From DASTBU01 sp035711845 (GTDB lineage: Bacteria > Acidobacteriota > Vicinamibacteria > Vicinamibacterales > 2-12-FULL-66-21), in the NCBI GenBank assembly GCA_035711845.1, contig DASTBU010000170.1:1-29686 (forward strand): a stretch of DNA of 29,686 nt, read 5' to 3'. Below, in pieces: positions 16,447 through 23,449 of this stretch. A program made the translations under genes and the position numbers. Each line of letters starts with the position of its first letter. The first letter of the stretch is position 1. The notes under the pieces are model-generated. The model had not been told where the DNA came from. It saw nothing but the letters and a program-made list of their open reading frames with translations, and searched no databases.

Positions 16447-16514
16447 GACGTCCTCCCTGGCTTACTTTGCGGTCAAGGTCGTCCTGACCGCGGATCAATT
16501 CGTGCGGTTGTTCG

Positions 16515-17063
16515 TCAAGCGGCGTTCGTCGCCACTTGCCGCACCGCCTCGATCTCGATCGCGATGTCGATGCGGTCTCCGACCATGACTCCGCCGGTCT
16601 CCAGTACCTGATTCCAGGTCAGACCGAAATCTCTACGGTCGATCGACGTCGTCGCGCTGAAAGCGGCGCGCTCGTTGCCCCACGGGTCCTTTGCGAGGCC
16701 GAGGACCTCGACGTCGAGCACCACGTCCCGCGCGACGCCCTTGATCGTCAACGCTCCAGCCACGCGGAGGCGGTCGCTCGCCGCGCGCGACACTTCGCTG
16801 GACTTGAACGTGATCTCCGGATACCGCTCCACGTCGAAGAAGTCGGCGGAGCGCAAGTGCGCGTCACGGTCGGCAACGCCAGTGTCGATGCTGGCGGCGT
16901 CGATGACGACATCCAGGGACGCGCGGCCGAAGTCGCCATGGGGGGCGGTCACCGTTCCGGTCCAACGGCTGAACTGACCACGGACTTTGGCGATGACGAG
17001 GTGACGCACGGTGAACTGGATGCCGGAATGGCTGCTGTCTATTTCCCAACGTTCGGTGCTCAT
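16515..17063 (-). CDS. yceI: YceI family protein (lipocalin-like, polyisoprenoid binding)
   Basis: 182 residues from ATG 17063. YceI proteins form a long beta-barrel that binds amphiphiles such as polyisoprenoid quinones. The pattern is complete: WEIDSSHSGIQFTVRHLVIAKVRGQF, the VVIDAASIDTGVADRDAHLRSADFFDVERYPEITFKS core, LTIKGVARDVVLDVEV and the GDRIDIAIEIEAV end. No signal peptide is seen with this start, so it is probably cytoplasmic, unlike the periplasmic E. coli protein. GGAGAG sits just upstream of ATG 17063; the frame extends to 17147, but that extension would overlap the predicted transcription start and is rejected. A sigma-54 promoter lies at 17109-17124. First gene of the likely unit that includes the cupin and CatE-like genes. 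Confidence 0.93.
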   Translation of the reverse strand: MSTERWEIDSSHSGIQFTVRHLVIAKVRGQFSRWTGTVTAPHGDFGRASLDVVIDAASIDTGVADRDAHLRSADFFDVERYPEITFKSSEVSRAASDRLRVAGALTIKGVARDVVLDVEVLGLAKDPWGNERAAFSATTSIDRRDFGLTWNQVLETGGVMVGDRIDIAIEIEAVRQVATNAA

Positions 17064-17108
17064 GTGCTCTCCAATCTGCCGCCGAATGCGGCACACGCCG
17101 CCCTTCAT

Positions 17109-17124
17109 CGCAAAGGTGCTGCCA
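17109..17124 (-). promoter_or_regulatory. Sigma-54 (-24/-12) promoter for yceI
   Basis: Minus-strand sequence TGGCAGCACCTTTGCG matches TGGCA..N..TTGC with the GG and GC ten bases apart. The predicted start near 17098 leaves a 35-base leader before ATG 17063. It faces away from the sigma-54 activator gene at 17220, the usual divergent arrangement for an activator and its target. Confidence 0.75.
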
Positions 17125-17177
17125 GCGGCCTGAACCAGTGTGTTCAACGGCTCGAGACGGCAGCGCCGTTCAATAGT

Positions 17178-17213
17178 CTATCGCTCTGATAGGATCGGCT
17201 CTCATTTTGAGAG
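17178..17213. promoter_or_regulatory. Twin 15-bp dyads, candidate activator binding sites
   Basis: Two inverted repeats share the form CTMTC-N5-GAKAG: CTATCGCTCTGATAG (17178-17192) and CTCTCATTTTGAGAG (17199-17213). Their centres are 21 bp apart, two helical turns, so bound dimers would sit on the same face of DNA. They are about 90-110 bp upstream of the predicted yceI start, the usual enhancer distance. The second overlaps the leader and ribosome-binding site of the activator gene, which would allow autorepression. Confidence 0.6.
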
Positions 17214-17219
17214 GCGACA

Positions 17220-18839
17220 ATGCGAGCGAGCGACCTCGACCTCAAAGAGCTCCTCCAGTTCGACCCCGACGGCGGGATTCTGCGTTTTGCCAACGAGCGA
17301 GTCTTGCTCCTCGACGCCGTGGCGTTGGGGCTCCTCCGCCGCGAGCTGATCGAGTTGCTGGGCGCCTCCGGCGCCCGTGCCGTGCTGACGCGTTTTGGCT
17401 ATGCACATGGCTGGCGCACGGCTGAGAACCTGCGCAGTGGGCTGCCGTGGGATAGCGAGGACGAGTGGCGCCATGCCGGGGGGCGACTCCATACGCTCCA
17501 AGGTCTCGTGAGGGTCGAGTCCCCAGGCCCCCGTGAAGGGCCAAAGCTGATCGGCGACTCGATTTGGCGCGACTCGTACGAAGCGGAGCAGCACCTGCTG
17601 CACCTCGGTCCGTCCGACGAGCCGGTGTGCTGGACACTCACGGGCTTCGCCAGCGGCTATCTGTCGCGCGCGTACGACACCGAGATCTACTGTCTCGAGG
17701 AGCGCTGTCGGGGCAAAGGTGACGCGTGCTGTCGCCTGGTCGGACGGACTCGGGAGGACTGGGGCGACGCCATCGCGCCGCACCTCCCGTACTACGAAAA
17801 GGCATCTCTCGATGCCGCGCTGTCGCAGGTGACGAGCGAGCTCAGGCAGGTTGAGCGCGGCCTGCGCGCCGGGCGGCGGAAGACGCGCCCGGGCGGACGG
17901 AGCCATCCCTCGGGATTGATCCTCGAGAGTCCGGCGATGGAGCGCGTGCTCGATGTGGCGCGGCGCGTCGCCCAGGTGGATTCGACCGTGCTCCTGACCG
18001 GCGAGAGCGGCGTGGGCAAGGAGCGCGTCGCACGGCTCATTCACGACGAATCCGCACGCGCGGCAGGACCGTTCGTGGCCATCAACTGCGGGGCCGTTCC
18101 CGAGAACCTTCTGGAGTCGGAGTTGTTCGGACACGTGCGAGGGTCCTTCACGGGCGCAACGCAAGATCGTGTGGGATTGTTCGAGGCCGCGAACAGTGGA
18201 ACCATCTTGCTCGACGAAATCGGGGAAGTCCCGCCGTCGATGCAAGTGAAGCTGCTTCGCGCCCTGCAGGAACGGCAGATCAGGCGCGTCGGCGAGAATC
18301 GCAACCGGGCCGTAAACGCGCGCGTGCTCGCCGCGACCAATCGCAACCTGGTGGAGGAAATCCGTGGAGCCAGGTTCCGGCAGGATCTGTACTATCGCCT
18401 TCGCGTCGTCGAGATCGAGATCCCCCCGCTGCGCGAACGGCGCGAGGACATCCTGCCGCTCGCGCGGTCGTTTGTCGTGGCCGCCGCGAGCCGAACGGGT
18501 CGAACGGTGACCGGCTTCACGCCGGCTGCAGCCCACCAACTTCTGCGCTACCCATGGCCCGGAAACGTTCGAGAGCTGGAGAACGCCCTCGAGCGAGCGG
18601 TCGTGCTCACACGCCGGAGCCGGGTCGACGTCGAGGATCTCCCTGCGGAAGTCGGTCTCGCAGTCCCCGATGCTGTTGTCGCCACTGACGTGCGCCCCTT
18701 GGCGGATGTTGAGCGCGACTACATCAGATCGGTCTTGCGCGCCGTCGGGGGCAATCGGACACAGGCGGCGGCGCAGCTCGGAATCGGAGCGGCCACGCTC
18801 TATCGCAAATTGAAGCAGTATGGGACCGACGGGAGCTAA
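17220..18839 (+). CDS. Sigma-54 activator, XylR/DmpR/MopR type (XylR_N-V4R-AAA+-Fis)
   Basis: 539 residues. Enhancer-binding proteins remodel sigma-54 RNA polymerase with ATP; this subgroup is released when an aromatic binds the N-terminal domain. XylR_N spans about 5-95 and V4R about 110-175, with RLHTLQG (His91), Trp116, PVCW (Cys137) and a Glu160/Cys163/Cys171 set that lines up, from memory, with the phenol pocket and zinc site of MopR. The AAA+ domain (about 232-455) has Walker A GESGVGKE (261-268), the sigma-54 contact loop GSFTGA (308-313) and GTILLDEIGE (327-336). A Fis-type helix-turn-helix closes the protein (about 500-535, NRTQAAAQLGIGAATLYRKLKQYG). ATG 17220 follows GAGAGGCGACA. 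Divergent from yceI. The effector is unknown. Confidence 0.95.
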   Translation: MRASDLDLKELLQFDPDGGILRFANERVLLLDAVALGLLRRELIELLGASGARAVLTRFGYAHGWRTAENLRSGLPWDSEDEWRHAGGRLHTLQGLVRVESPGPREGPKLIGDSIWRDSYEAEQHLLHLGPSDEPVCWTLTGFASGYLSRAYDTEIYCLEERCRGKGDACCRLVGRTREDWGDAIAPHLPYYEKASLDAALSQVTSELRQVERGLRAGRRKTRPGGRSHPSGLILESPAMERVLDVARRVAQVDSTVLLTGESGVGKERVARLIHDESARAAGPFVAINCGAVPENLLESELFGHVRGSFTGATQDRVGLFEAANSGTILLDEIGEVPPSMQVKLLRALQERQIRRVGENRNRAVNARVLAATNRNLVEEIRGARFRQDLYYRLRVVEIEIPPLRERREDILPLARSFVVAAASRTGRTVTGFTPAAAHQLLRYPWPGNVRELENALERAVVLTRRSRVDVEDLPAEVGLAVPDAVVATDVRPLADVERDYIRSVLRAVGGNRTQAAAQLGIGAATLYRKLKQYGTDGS

Positions 18840-18937
18840 TCGGCGACGGTGCCAGAAGACAGCTCGTCGTAGGTACGGCGCTGATCCGCGAGCACCTCCT
18901 CTGACAGCGGCTCCCACGGGGGGATCGGTGCGCTCAT
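18836..18937 (-). pseudogene. N-terminal stub resembling cytochrome P450
   Basis: ATG 18937 opens a 33-codon frame, MSAPIPPWEPLSEEVLADQ... ending RRTYDELSSGTVAD, then stop. The pattern 'PPW-x-P-x-VLADQ-x-x-YDE(L/M)' is typical of the start of some bacterial cytochrome P450 proteins, where 'RxRCPVA' should follow; here similarity is lost after YDEL. Its stop (18836-18838) overlaps that of the activator gene on the other strand. It may be all that remains of a P450 gene removed when the two regions were joined, or a genuine short peptide. The P450 likeness is from memory. It lies 28 bases below the PPIase gene on the same strand. Confidence 0.35.
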
Positions 18938-18965
18938 CCCGCCATCTTCGCACGGCCGGCGCCGC

Positions 18966-19595
18966 TCAGCGGCCGGCGGGATTCACGCGCGCGGCCTTCG
19001 TGATCGGGACCGGCGGTGTCAGCGCCTGCTTCTCCACCGGCTGCCGCTGGATCCTCTGCACCACGTCCATCCCGGCCACGACCCGGCCGAACGCCGCCGC
19101 ACCCTGTCCGTCCTCGAACCGCAGGCCGCCGAAGTCGAGCGATGGCTGGTCGTCGAGGCAGATGAAGAAATCCGAACGCGCGGAGTCGGCTTCGGGCGAC
19201 CGGGCCATCGATACCGTGCCGACGACGTGCCGGAGACCGGTGCCGGAGGTGCGCTCGAGCGGAATCGAAGGGAACGCCTCTCGGCGCCGTTCGGGATTGA
19301 TGCCGGCCTGGATGACCTGCATCATCGGGCGGTTCGGCGGCGCGGGCGTGTAGTTGTCGGGCCGCGTCGCGCGATGGAAGCGGCCGCCGCCGTAGAACCC
19401 GCCGTCCACGTACTTCAGGAAGTTCGCGGCCGTGATCGGCGCACGCTTCGTATCGATGGCGAGATCGATCACGCCCAGCGGCGTCTCGAGCCGCACCAGC
19501 ACCTCCCCGGGCTGCAGCTCGGGCTGCTGCACGGCTGGCGTCACAGCGATGAGGATGAGGAGGCAGATAGCCAGGCCGGGCGCGCGTGCGGGCAT
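18966..19595 (-). CDS. Secreted cyclophilin-type peptidyl-prolyl isomerase
   Basis: 209 residues from ATG 19595. Cyclophilins flip prolyl peptide bonds and help proteins fold. The N-terminus MPARAPGLAICLLILIAVTP is a signal peptide or anchor, so the enzyme acts in the periplasm. The domain follows: GVIDLAIDTKRAPITAANFLKYVDGGFYGGGRFHR (catalytic Arg in RFHR), MMQVIQAGINPE, GTVSMARSPEADSARSDFFICL, and AAAFGRVVAGMDVVQRI. The GTVSMAR and SDFFI positions match active-site regions. An in-frame upstream extension to 19685 is rejected because it would mask the signal peptide. It lies between the activator gene (convergent) and the FMN reductase gene (same strand, 131 bases away). Confidence 0.92.
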   Translation of the reverse strand: MPARAPGLAICLLILIAVTPAVQQPELQPGEVLVRLETPLGVIDLAIDTKRAPITAANFLKYVDGGFYGGGRFHRATRPDNYTPAPPNRPMMQVIQAGINPERRREAFPSIPLERTSGTGLRHVVGTVSMARSPEADSARSDFFICLDDQPSLDFGGLRFEDGQGAAAFGRVVAGMDVVQRIQRQPVEKQALTPPVPITKAARVNPAGR

Positions 19596-19726
19596 GCGCG
19601 AGATTGTAGCGCGACCGCGCCTCCGAGTTCGACCGAGCACCCGCTGGGGCTGCTCACGGCCAGGACTCGAGCGGAGGGGGCTCATGATGGCGCTCCTTTG
19701 CGAGCGCCGCTTGCGAAGCGTCGGGT

Positions 19727-20299
19727 CTACCGGCTGCGTGGAAGAACCGTATAGACGCGCTGAATGAACCCATGAAACTCCGCCATGTATTTCCGCAGGA
19801 ATTCCTCCGTTGAGTTGTCGGTGACACGGCCGTCCTCTGTGATCAGACCGCGCTCGAACTGAATGTAGGCTTCGACCGAGTTCATCTGCGGCGAATTGCA
19901 GAATGCGAGGATGCTGCGCAGGTGCTGTTGTGCTATCGCCGTACCGATCTTCCCCGGTGAGGTCCCGATGACGGCCGAGGGTTTTCTCGCGAACGCGTTC
20001 TTGCCATACGGCCTGCTCGCCCAGTCGATCGCGTTCTTGAGCCCGCCCGGAATCGAGCGGTTGTATTCGGGAGTGACGAAAAGTACGGCATCAACGGCGG
20101 CGATGGCATCCTTGAATTGCACCGCGGTCTGCGGATAGTTCGCGTCGTAGTCGTAGCTGTAGAGCGGCAGATCCTTGAACGCAATCTCCGCCATCTCGAG
20201 CTCCGCTGGCGCCAGACGGACCAGCGCTTTCGCGAGCCGGCGATTGATCGACGCGGCCGCGAGGCTGCCGACGAGATATCCAACCTTGTAGCGGGTCAT
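19727..20299 (-). CDS. NAD(P)H-dependent FMN reductase
   Basis: 190 residues from ATG 20299. Flavodoxin-fold reductases of this group pass electrons from NAD(P)H through FMN to quinones, azo dyes, chromate or free flavin. Motifs: phosphate-binding loop VGYLVGSLAAASINRRLA near the start, the strand VLFVTPEYNRSIPGGLKNAIDWASRP (about 76-101), and PSAVIGTSPGKIGTAIAQQHLRSIL. It is closest in pattern to YieF/ChrR-like quinone reductases. GGGAGG sits nine bases before ATG 20299; the GTG at 20305 would be too close. A sigma-54 promoter at 20354-20369 predicts a 44-base leader, so it probably belongs to the same regulon as yceI. The role in removing quinones made from phenolics is inference. Confidence 0.9.
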   Translation of the reverse strand: MTRYKVGYLVGSLAAASINRRLAKALVRLAPAELEMAEIAFKDLPLYSYDYDANYPQTAVQFKDAIAAVDAVLFVTPEYNRSIPGGLKNAIDWASRPYGKNAFARKPSAVIGTSPGKIGTAIAQQHLRSILAFCNSPQMNSVEAYIQFERGLITEDGRVTDNSTEEFLRKYMAEFHGFIQRVYTVLPRSR

Positions 20300-20353
20300 G
20301 CGCACATCCCTCCCTCGACAGTTGTCAGCCGCTTCGTCCGAACTCAGGAGCCG

Positions 20354-20369
20354 TGCAAATCGAGAGCCG
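20354..20369 (-). promoter_or_regulatory. Sigma-54 (-24/-12) promoter for the FMN reductase
   Basis: Minus-strand CGGCTCTCGATTTGCA has GG and GC ten bases apart with TTGCA exact at -12; only the first T of TGG is changed. The predicted start near 20343 is 44 bases before ATG 20299. It lies just downstream of the stop of the cardiolipin synthase fragment. Confidence 0.6.
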
Positions 20370-20374
20370 CCTCC

Positions 20375-20596
20375 TCACAACACGCGCGTGATGAGGTTGG
20401 ATCCCCACTCTGCGAGCCGCTGAAACCAGGGGCGTCGACGGAACACGACAGGGGTAATCTCCTCGGCGTATCGCAGATCGTCGAGAAAAATGCGATTCAT
20501 CTGCTCGCCAACGGTCGGGTCCAGCACCATGAGCGTGGCTTCGTCGTTGAGCGCCATCGACCGATTGTCGAAGTTGATCGAGCCAATCGTGGACCA
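20375..20596 (-). pseudogene. C-terminal fragment of cardiolipin synthase / phospholipase D family
   Basis: About 73 codons match the end of a cardiolipin synthase: WSTIGSINFDNRSMALNDEA is the second half of the C-terminal HKD region (GS-x-N-x-D-x-RS), followed by the usual helix EQMNRIFLDDLRYAEEITP and the end FRRRPWFQRLAEWGSNLITRVL. The H-x-K-x4-D part that should precede it, and the whole first domain, are missing; sequence upstream of 20597 is unrelated. The product, if made, would be inactive. It is a leftover between the divergent FMN reductase and alcohol dehydrogenase promoters. A full-length family member would be roughly 400-480 residues. Confidence 0.75.
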
Positions 20597-20652
20597 CTGA
20601 CGCGGACCCAATCGCATCCTCCACCTCATGCGTCCCTCTGCGTAACACCGAT

Positions 20653-20668
20653 CGCGATACCCATCGCG
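20653..20668. promoter_or_regulatory. Dyad CGCGAT-N4-ATCGCG upstream of alcohol dehydrogenase
   Basis: A perfect 6-bp inverted repeat with a 4-bp spacer, flanked by CACC and GGTG. It is about 85-100 bp before the predicted sigma-54 start at 20753, a reasonable enhancer distance. A second dyad, CTCTC-N10-GAGAG (20700-20719), has the half-sites of the yceI-region dyads but a longer spacer and lies close to the promoter. Which, if either, is bound is unknown. Confidence 0.3.
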
Positions 20669-20726
20669 GTGAATGGCGGGCCGCGCCTTCAGGAGGACGC
20701 TCTCAGCGACCTCCGAGAGTCGAGTA

Positions 20727-20742
20727 TGGCGTACCGCTTGCT
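20727..20742 (+). promoter_or_regulatory. Sigma-54 (-24/-12) promoter for the alcohol dehydrogenase
   Basis: TGGCGTACCGCTTGCT matches TGGC and TTGCT with GG and GC ten bases apart. The predicted start near 20753 gives a 94-base leader before ATG 20847. It points opposite to the FMN reductase promoter at 20354-20369. Confidence 0.7.
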
Positions 20743-20846
20743 ACGGTTGAAACGCTGGGATCGGTCAGCGTCATCGCGTCGGACAAGACAGCACGCTCAC
20801 CAGGAATGAGATGGTGAGAGGATGTGGAGAGAGGAGCCAGGTCACC

Positions 20847-21887
20847 ATGCGAGCCGTAAGATTCGTCGGTGTAGGCCATCCACCTCGAATCGAGGACGTC
20901 CCCAGGCCGTCGCCCCGCCCCGGGCAGGTCGTTGTCAGGATTGGCGGCGCGGGCGTGTGCCATTCGGACTTGCACGTGATGGAGGAGGATCTCGGTTTCA
21001 AGCCCCCCTTCACGCTGGGCCATGAGAATGCCGGCTGGGTCGCCGAACTCGGAGAAGGCGTCACCGGTTTCAAGGAAGGCGACGCGGTGGCCGTCTATGG
21101 TCCCTGGGGTTGCGGCCGGTGTCACGCGTGCCAGCTCTCGATGGAGAACTACTGCGAGAACTGGGCCGAGATCGAGGGTTTCGGAGGCGGACTCGGTCTC
21201 GACGGCGGGATGGCCGAGTACATGTTGGTTCCCGCGGCCCGCTTGTTGGTTCCTCTGGGGAATCTCAGTCCGGTCAAGGCCGCCCCGCTGAGCGACGCCG
21301 CGCTGACTCCGTATCACGCCATCAAGCGCGCCTTGCCGCATCTCAACGCGGACAGCACGGCCGTCGTCCTGGGCGTCGGAGGCTTGGGACACATGGCGAT
21401 TCAGCTCCTGCGCGTCCTCGCACCGGTGCGGATAGTCGCGGCCGACGTGGACGACAGCAAGCTCGCGCAGGCGAAGGCGCTCGGCGCGGACGACATCATC
21501 AACAATCGCAACGTCGATGAAGCCGCCGACCGCATTCAGCATATCGCCGGCCCGCGCGGCGCTGGTCTGGTGCTCGACTGTGTGGGGGTGCAACCGACGG
21601 TTGACTTGGGTGCACGGCTGCTCGGTCGCAACAGTGTATGGACCATCGTCGGATTGGGCGGCGGTCATCACGACTTCCATCACGGCAGCACACCCTACGG
21701 CACTTCGATGAGCATTCCTTACTGGGGCTCTCGTGTGGAACTGATGGAGGTGATCGCGATGGCGCGCGAGGGTCGGATCCATGCGGAGACGACCGACTTT
21801 CCGCTGACGCAGGCTGTTGAAGTCTATGACAGGCTCAAGGCGGGGCAGATCGCCGGTCGCGCCGTGCTGGTACCGAGCGGCGCATAG
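20847..21887 (+). CDS. Zinc-dependent NAD(P) alcohol dehydrogenase
   Basis: 346 residues. Medium-chain dehydrogenases oxidise alcohols to aldehydes or ketones, or the reverse, with NAD(P). Catalytic zinc ligands are visible in GAGVCHSD (Cys near 38) and LGHENAGWV (His-Glu near 59); structural zinc is bound by the four cysteines of GCGRCHACQLSMENYC (about 93-108). The Rossmann motif is GVGGLGHMA (about 178-186), followed by VAADVDDSKLAQAKALGAD with an acidic residue that favours NAD. Many close-pattern relatives act on aryl or medium-chain alcohols; the substrate here is unknown. ATG 20847 follows GAGGAGCCAGGTCACC. The sigma-54 promoter at 20727 makes it a likely regulon member. It is convergent with the cytochrome gene, 63 bases apart. 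Confidence 0.93.
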   Translation: MRAVRFVGVGHPPRIEDVPRPSPRPGQVVVRIGGAGVCHSDLHVMEEDLGFKPPFTLGHENAGWVAELGEGVTGFKEGDAVAVYGPWGCGRCHACQLSMENYCENWAEIEGFGGGLGLDGGMAEYMLVPAARLLVPLGNLSPVKAAPLSDAALTPYHAIKRALPHLNADSTAVVLGVGGLGHMAIQLLRVLAPVRIVAADVDDSKLAQAKALGADDIINNRNVDEAADRIQHIAGPRGAGLVLDCVGVQPTVDLGARLLGRNSVWTIVGLGGGHHDFHHGSTPYGTSMSIPYWGSRVELMEVIAMAREGRIHAETTDFPLTQAVEVYDRLKAGQIAGRAVLVPSGA

Positions 21888-21950
21888 CGCCGCCCGCAGC
21901 GTCCGCACCGTCCGATTTCTGTAGGGACTTCACATCGTATCCCGCGGCGA

Positions 21951-23240
21951 TCAGAGGGACTTCAGGTACTCGACGAGGTCAGCCTTCTGCGCGCCTGTCA
22001 GGTTCAGCCCGAACAGCCTGTCGTAGTGCTCGACGACGGAGAGCAAATCCCGTGCGCTTCCGTCGTGGAAATATGGCGGATGCTGCAGCAGACCCCGAAG
22101 GGGTGTCGTTCGGTACTGCCTGGTGGCGGACCTGGCTGCATAGCGCGGATTCATGCCGACCTCCGCTGGCTGGTGCAGGAACGGCACTCGCGGGTCTGGA
22201 CCGCTCAACACGTCGGTAAACGTCCGCCCCTGGTGGCAGGTGGCGCAGCCGGCCTCGTTGCGGAACAGCGCCCGGCCGCGGTTGGCCGCTTGCCGGTCAA
22301 AGCTGCCCTTGGGCGGCATCGGCGCACGCAGGCTCAGTTGATAGTCCAAAAGCGCCGCCAGCTTCGGGGTGACAAGGTCCGGCGACTGGTTGATGAACAA
22401 CCCGATACGAGCATCGTTGAAGGTGCCCTGCCCACCCATCTGGCCGACGCCAACGTAGCTGTTCCAGTACGAGATGGGACCATCGGCGGTGAACGTCTCG
22501 AACCCGACACCTCTCAGCCCGTAGATGGGCGGGATCACAATCGGCAGCGATGGGCTGTTCAGCGGAATGAGATTCATGCCGTCGAATGCGTGGTGACGCG
22601 GGTCGTACTTGCCAGGTCCCCAGGTATTGAACTCCGCCTTCGTGGCGTCATCCAAGGCGGGCGACAGGGCGACGATCGCCCCGACGTTCAGGTCCGTGTT
22701 CGCCCACCCGTCCATGCGGCGGCCGATGCCGGTCGTGAACGAGTCGTCCACCGACGAGTGGCAGAGCGCGCACGTGATGCCCACACTGGTGAGCTGCCCC
22801 AGGTCGTTGACCTTCCCCTGAACACCCACGACGGCGTCGAGTCTCAGCAGCTCGATGGTCACGGCGGGGTCGGTCAGGTCGACTTGGCCGGCCCGCAGGG
22901 CTTCGATGACCGCGGGCGGCAGCGCGTCAACGTCCACTTTCAAGCCGACCGCCAACGCCGTGGCCGGAGGAACGGTCGCGACGACTTCGTGCATTCGCAG
23001 CACGCCGGTCCACAACTGCTCGTCGCCGAAGGTGTCGTAGCGAAAGATCCGCCGGCCCGCAGCGATGCCGCGCTCTTCACGTTTCTGTCCGGGGGCGAAC
23101 GCCGGCGTATGTGCGGAGACCAGCGCGATCGGAGCTGGAGCTTCCTGTTCCAGAGCCGAGGCTGGCGGGCCGGGTTGCGACGCGATCAGCGTCAACAGTG
23201 CGAACGGTACGACCAGGGCAAGCGAGTAGACGCGTCGCAT
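21951..23240 (-). CDS. Di-haem cytochrome c, peroxidase/MauG-like C-terminal part
   Basis: 429 residues. A signal peptide (RRVYSLALVVPFALLTLIASQ) sends it to the periplasm, where the two c-type haems are attached at CALCH (157-161) and CATCH (332-336). The C-terminal domain, with FRNEAGCATCHQG, RYAARSATRQYRTTPLRGLLQHPPYFHDGSA and VEHYDRLFGLNLTGAQKADLVEYLKSL, is typical of bacterial cytochrome c peroxidase/MauG relatives. The N-terminal region is longer and different from standard CcpA, so peroxidase activity is uncertain; electron transfer or oxidation of a small molecule is possible. ATG 23240 has AGGAG about a dozen bases upstream. Transcribed alone: the next gene upstream ends 209 bases away. 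Confidence 0.88.
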   Translation of the reverse strand: MRRVYSLALVVPFALLTLIASQPGPPASALEQEAPAPIALVSAHTPAFAPGQKREERGIAAGRRIFRYDTFGDEQLWTGVLRMHEVVATVPPATALAVGLKVDVDALPPAVIEALRAGQVDLTDPAVTIELLRLDAVVGVQGKVNDLGQLTSVGITCALCHSSVDDSFTTGIGRRMDGWANTDLNVGAIVALSPALDDATKAEFNTWGPGKYDPRHHAFDGMNLIPLNSPSLPIVIPPIYGLRGVGFETFTADGPISYWNSYVGVGQMGGQGTFNDARIGLFINQSPDLVTPKLAALLDYQLSLRAPMPPKGSFDRQAANRGRALFRNEAGCATCHQGRTFTDVLSGPDPRVPFLHQPAEVGMNPRYAARSATRQYRTTPLRGLLQHPPYFHDGSARDLLSVVEHYDRLFGLNLTGAQKADLVEYLKSL

Positions 23241-23449
23241 GGGTTACTTCTTCTCCTCCTTCTCAACAGAGTCACGAACTCCCGAAAGGTTACCGACCGC
23301 GCCGCCATGACGCGTCTCGACCGTGGCTTCGCTCGAGCGAAGCCGTTGTGCAGTCCCGGCCGCATTCGAGCCAGCGATCTCGCCTGGGCTCGTTTGGCTG
23401 CGAGCCTTTTCGGTCTTGCGGGATCTCTGAGCGGGTCCGCTCCACGTTC

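Noticed and set aside
16457..16472. Plus-strand TGGCTTACTTTGC near the cupin start
   Set aside because: Spacing is two bases short and it points away from the cupin gene.
17064..17147. 28-codon N-terminal extension of YceI
   Set aside because: ATG 17063 has a good ribosome-binding site and matches the family start; the extension crosses the predicted transcription start.
19688..19702. Plus-strand TGGCGCTCCTTTGC as a sigma-54 promoter
   Set aside because: GG and GC are nine bases apart, not ten, and no plus-strand gene follows.
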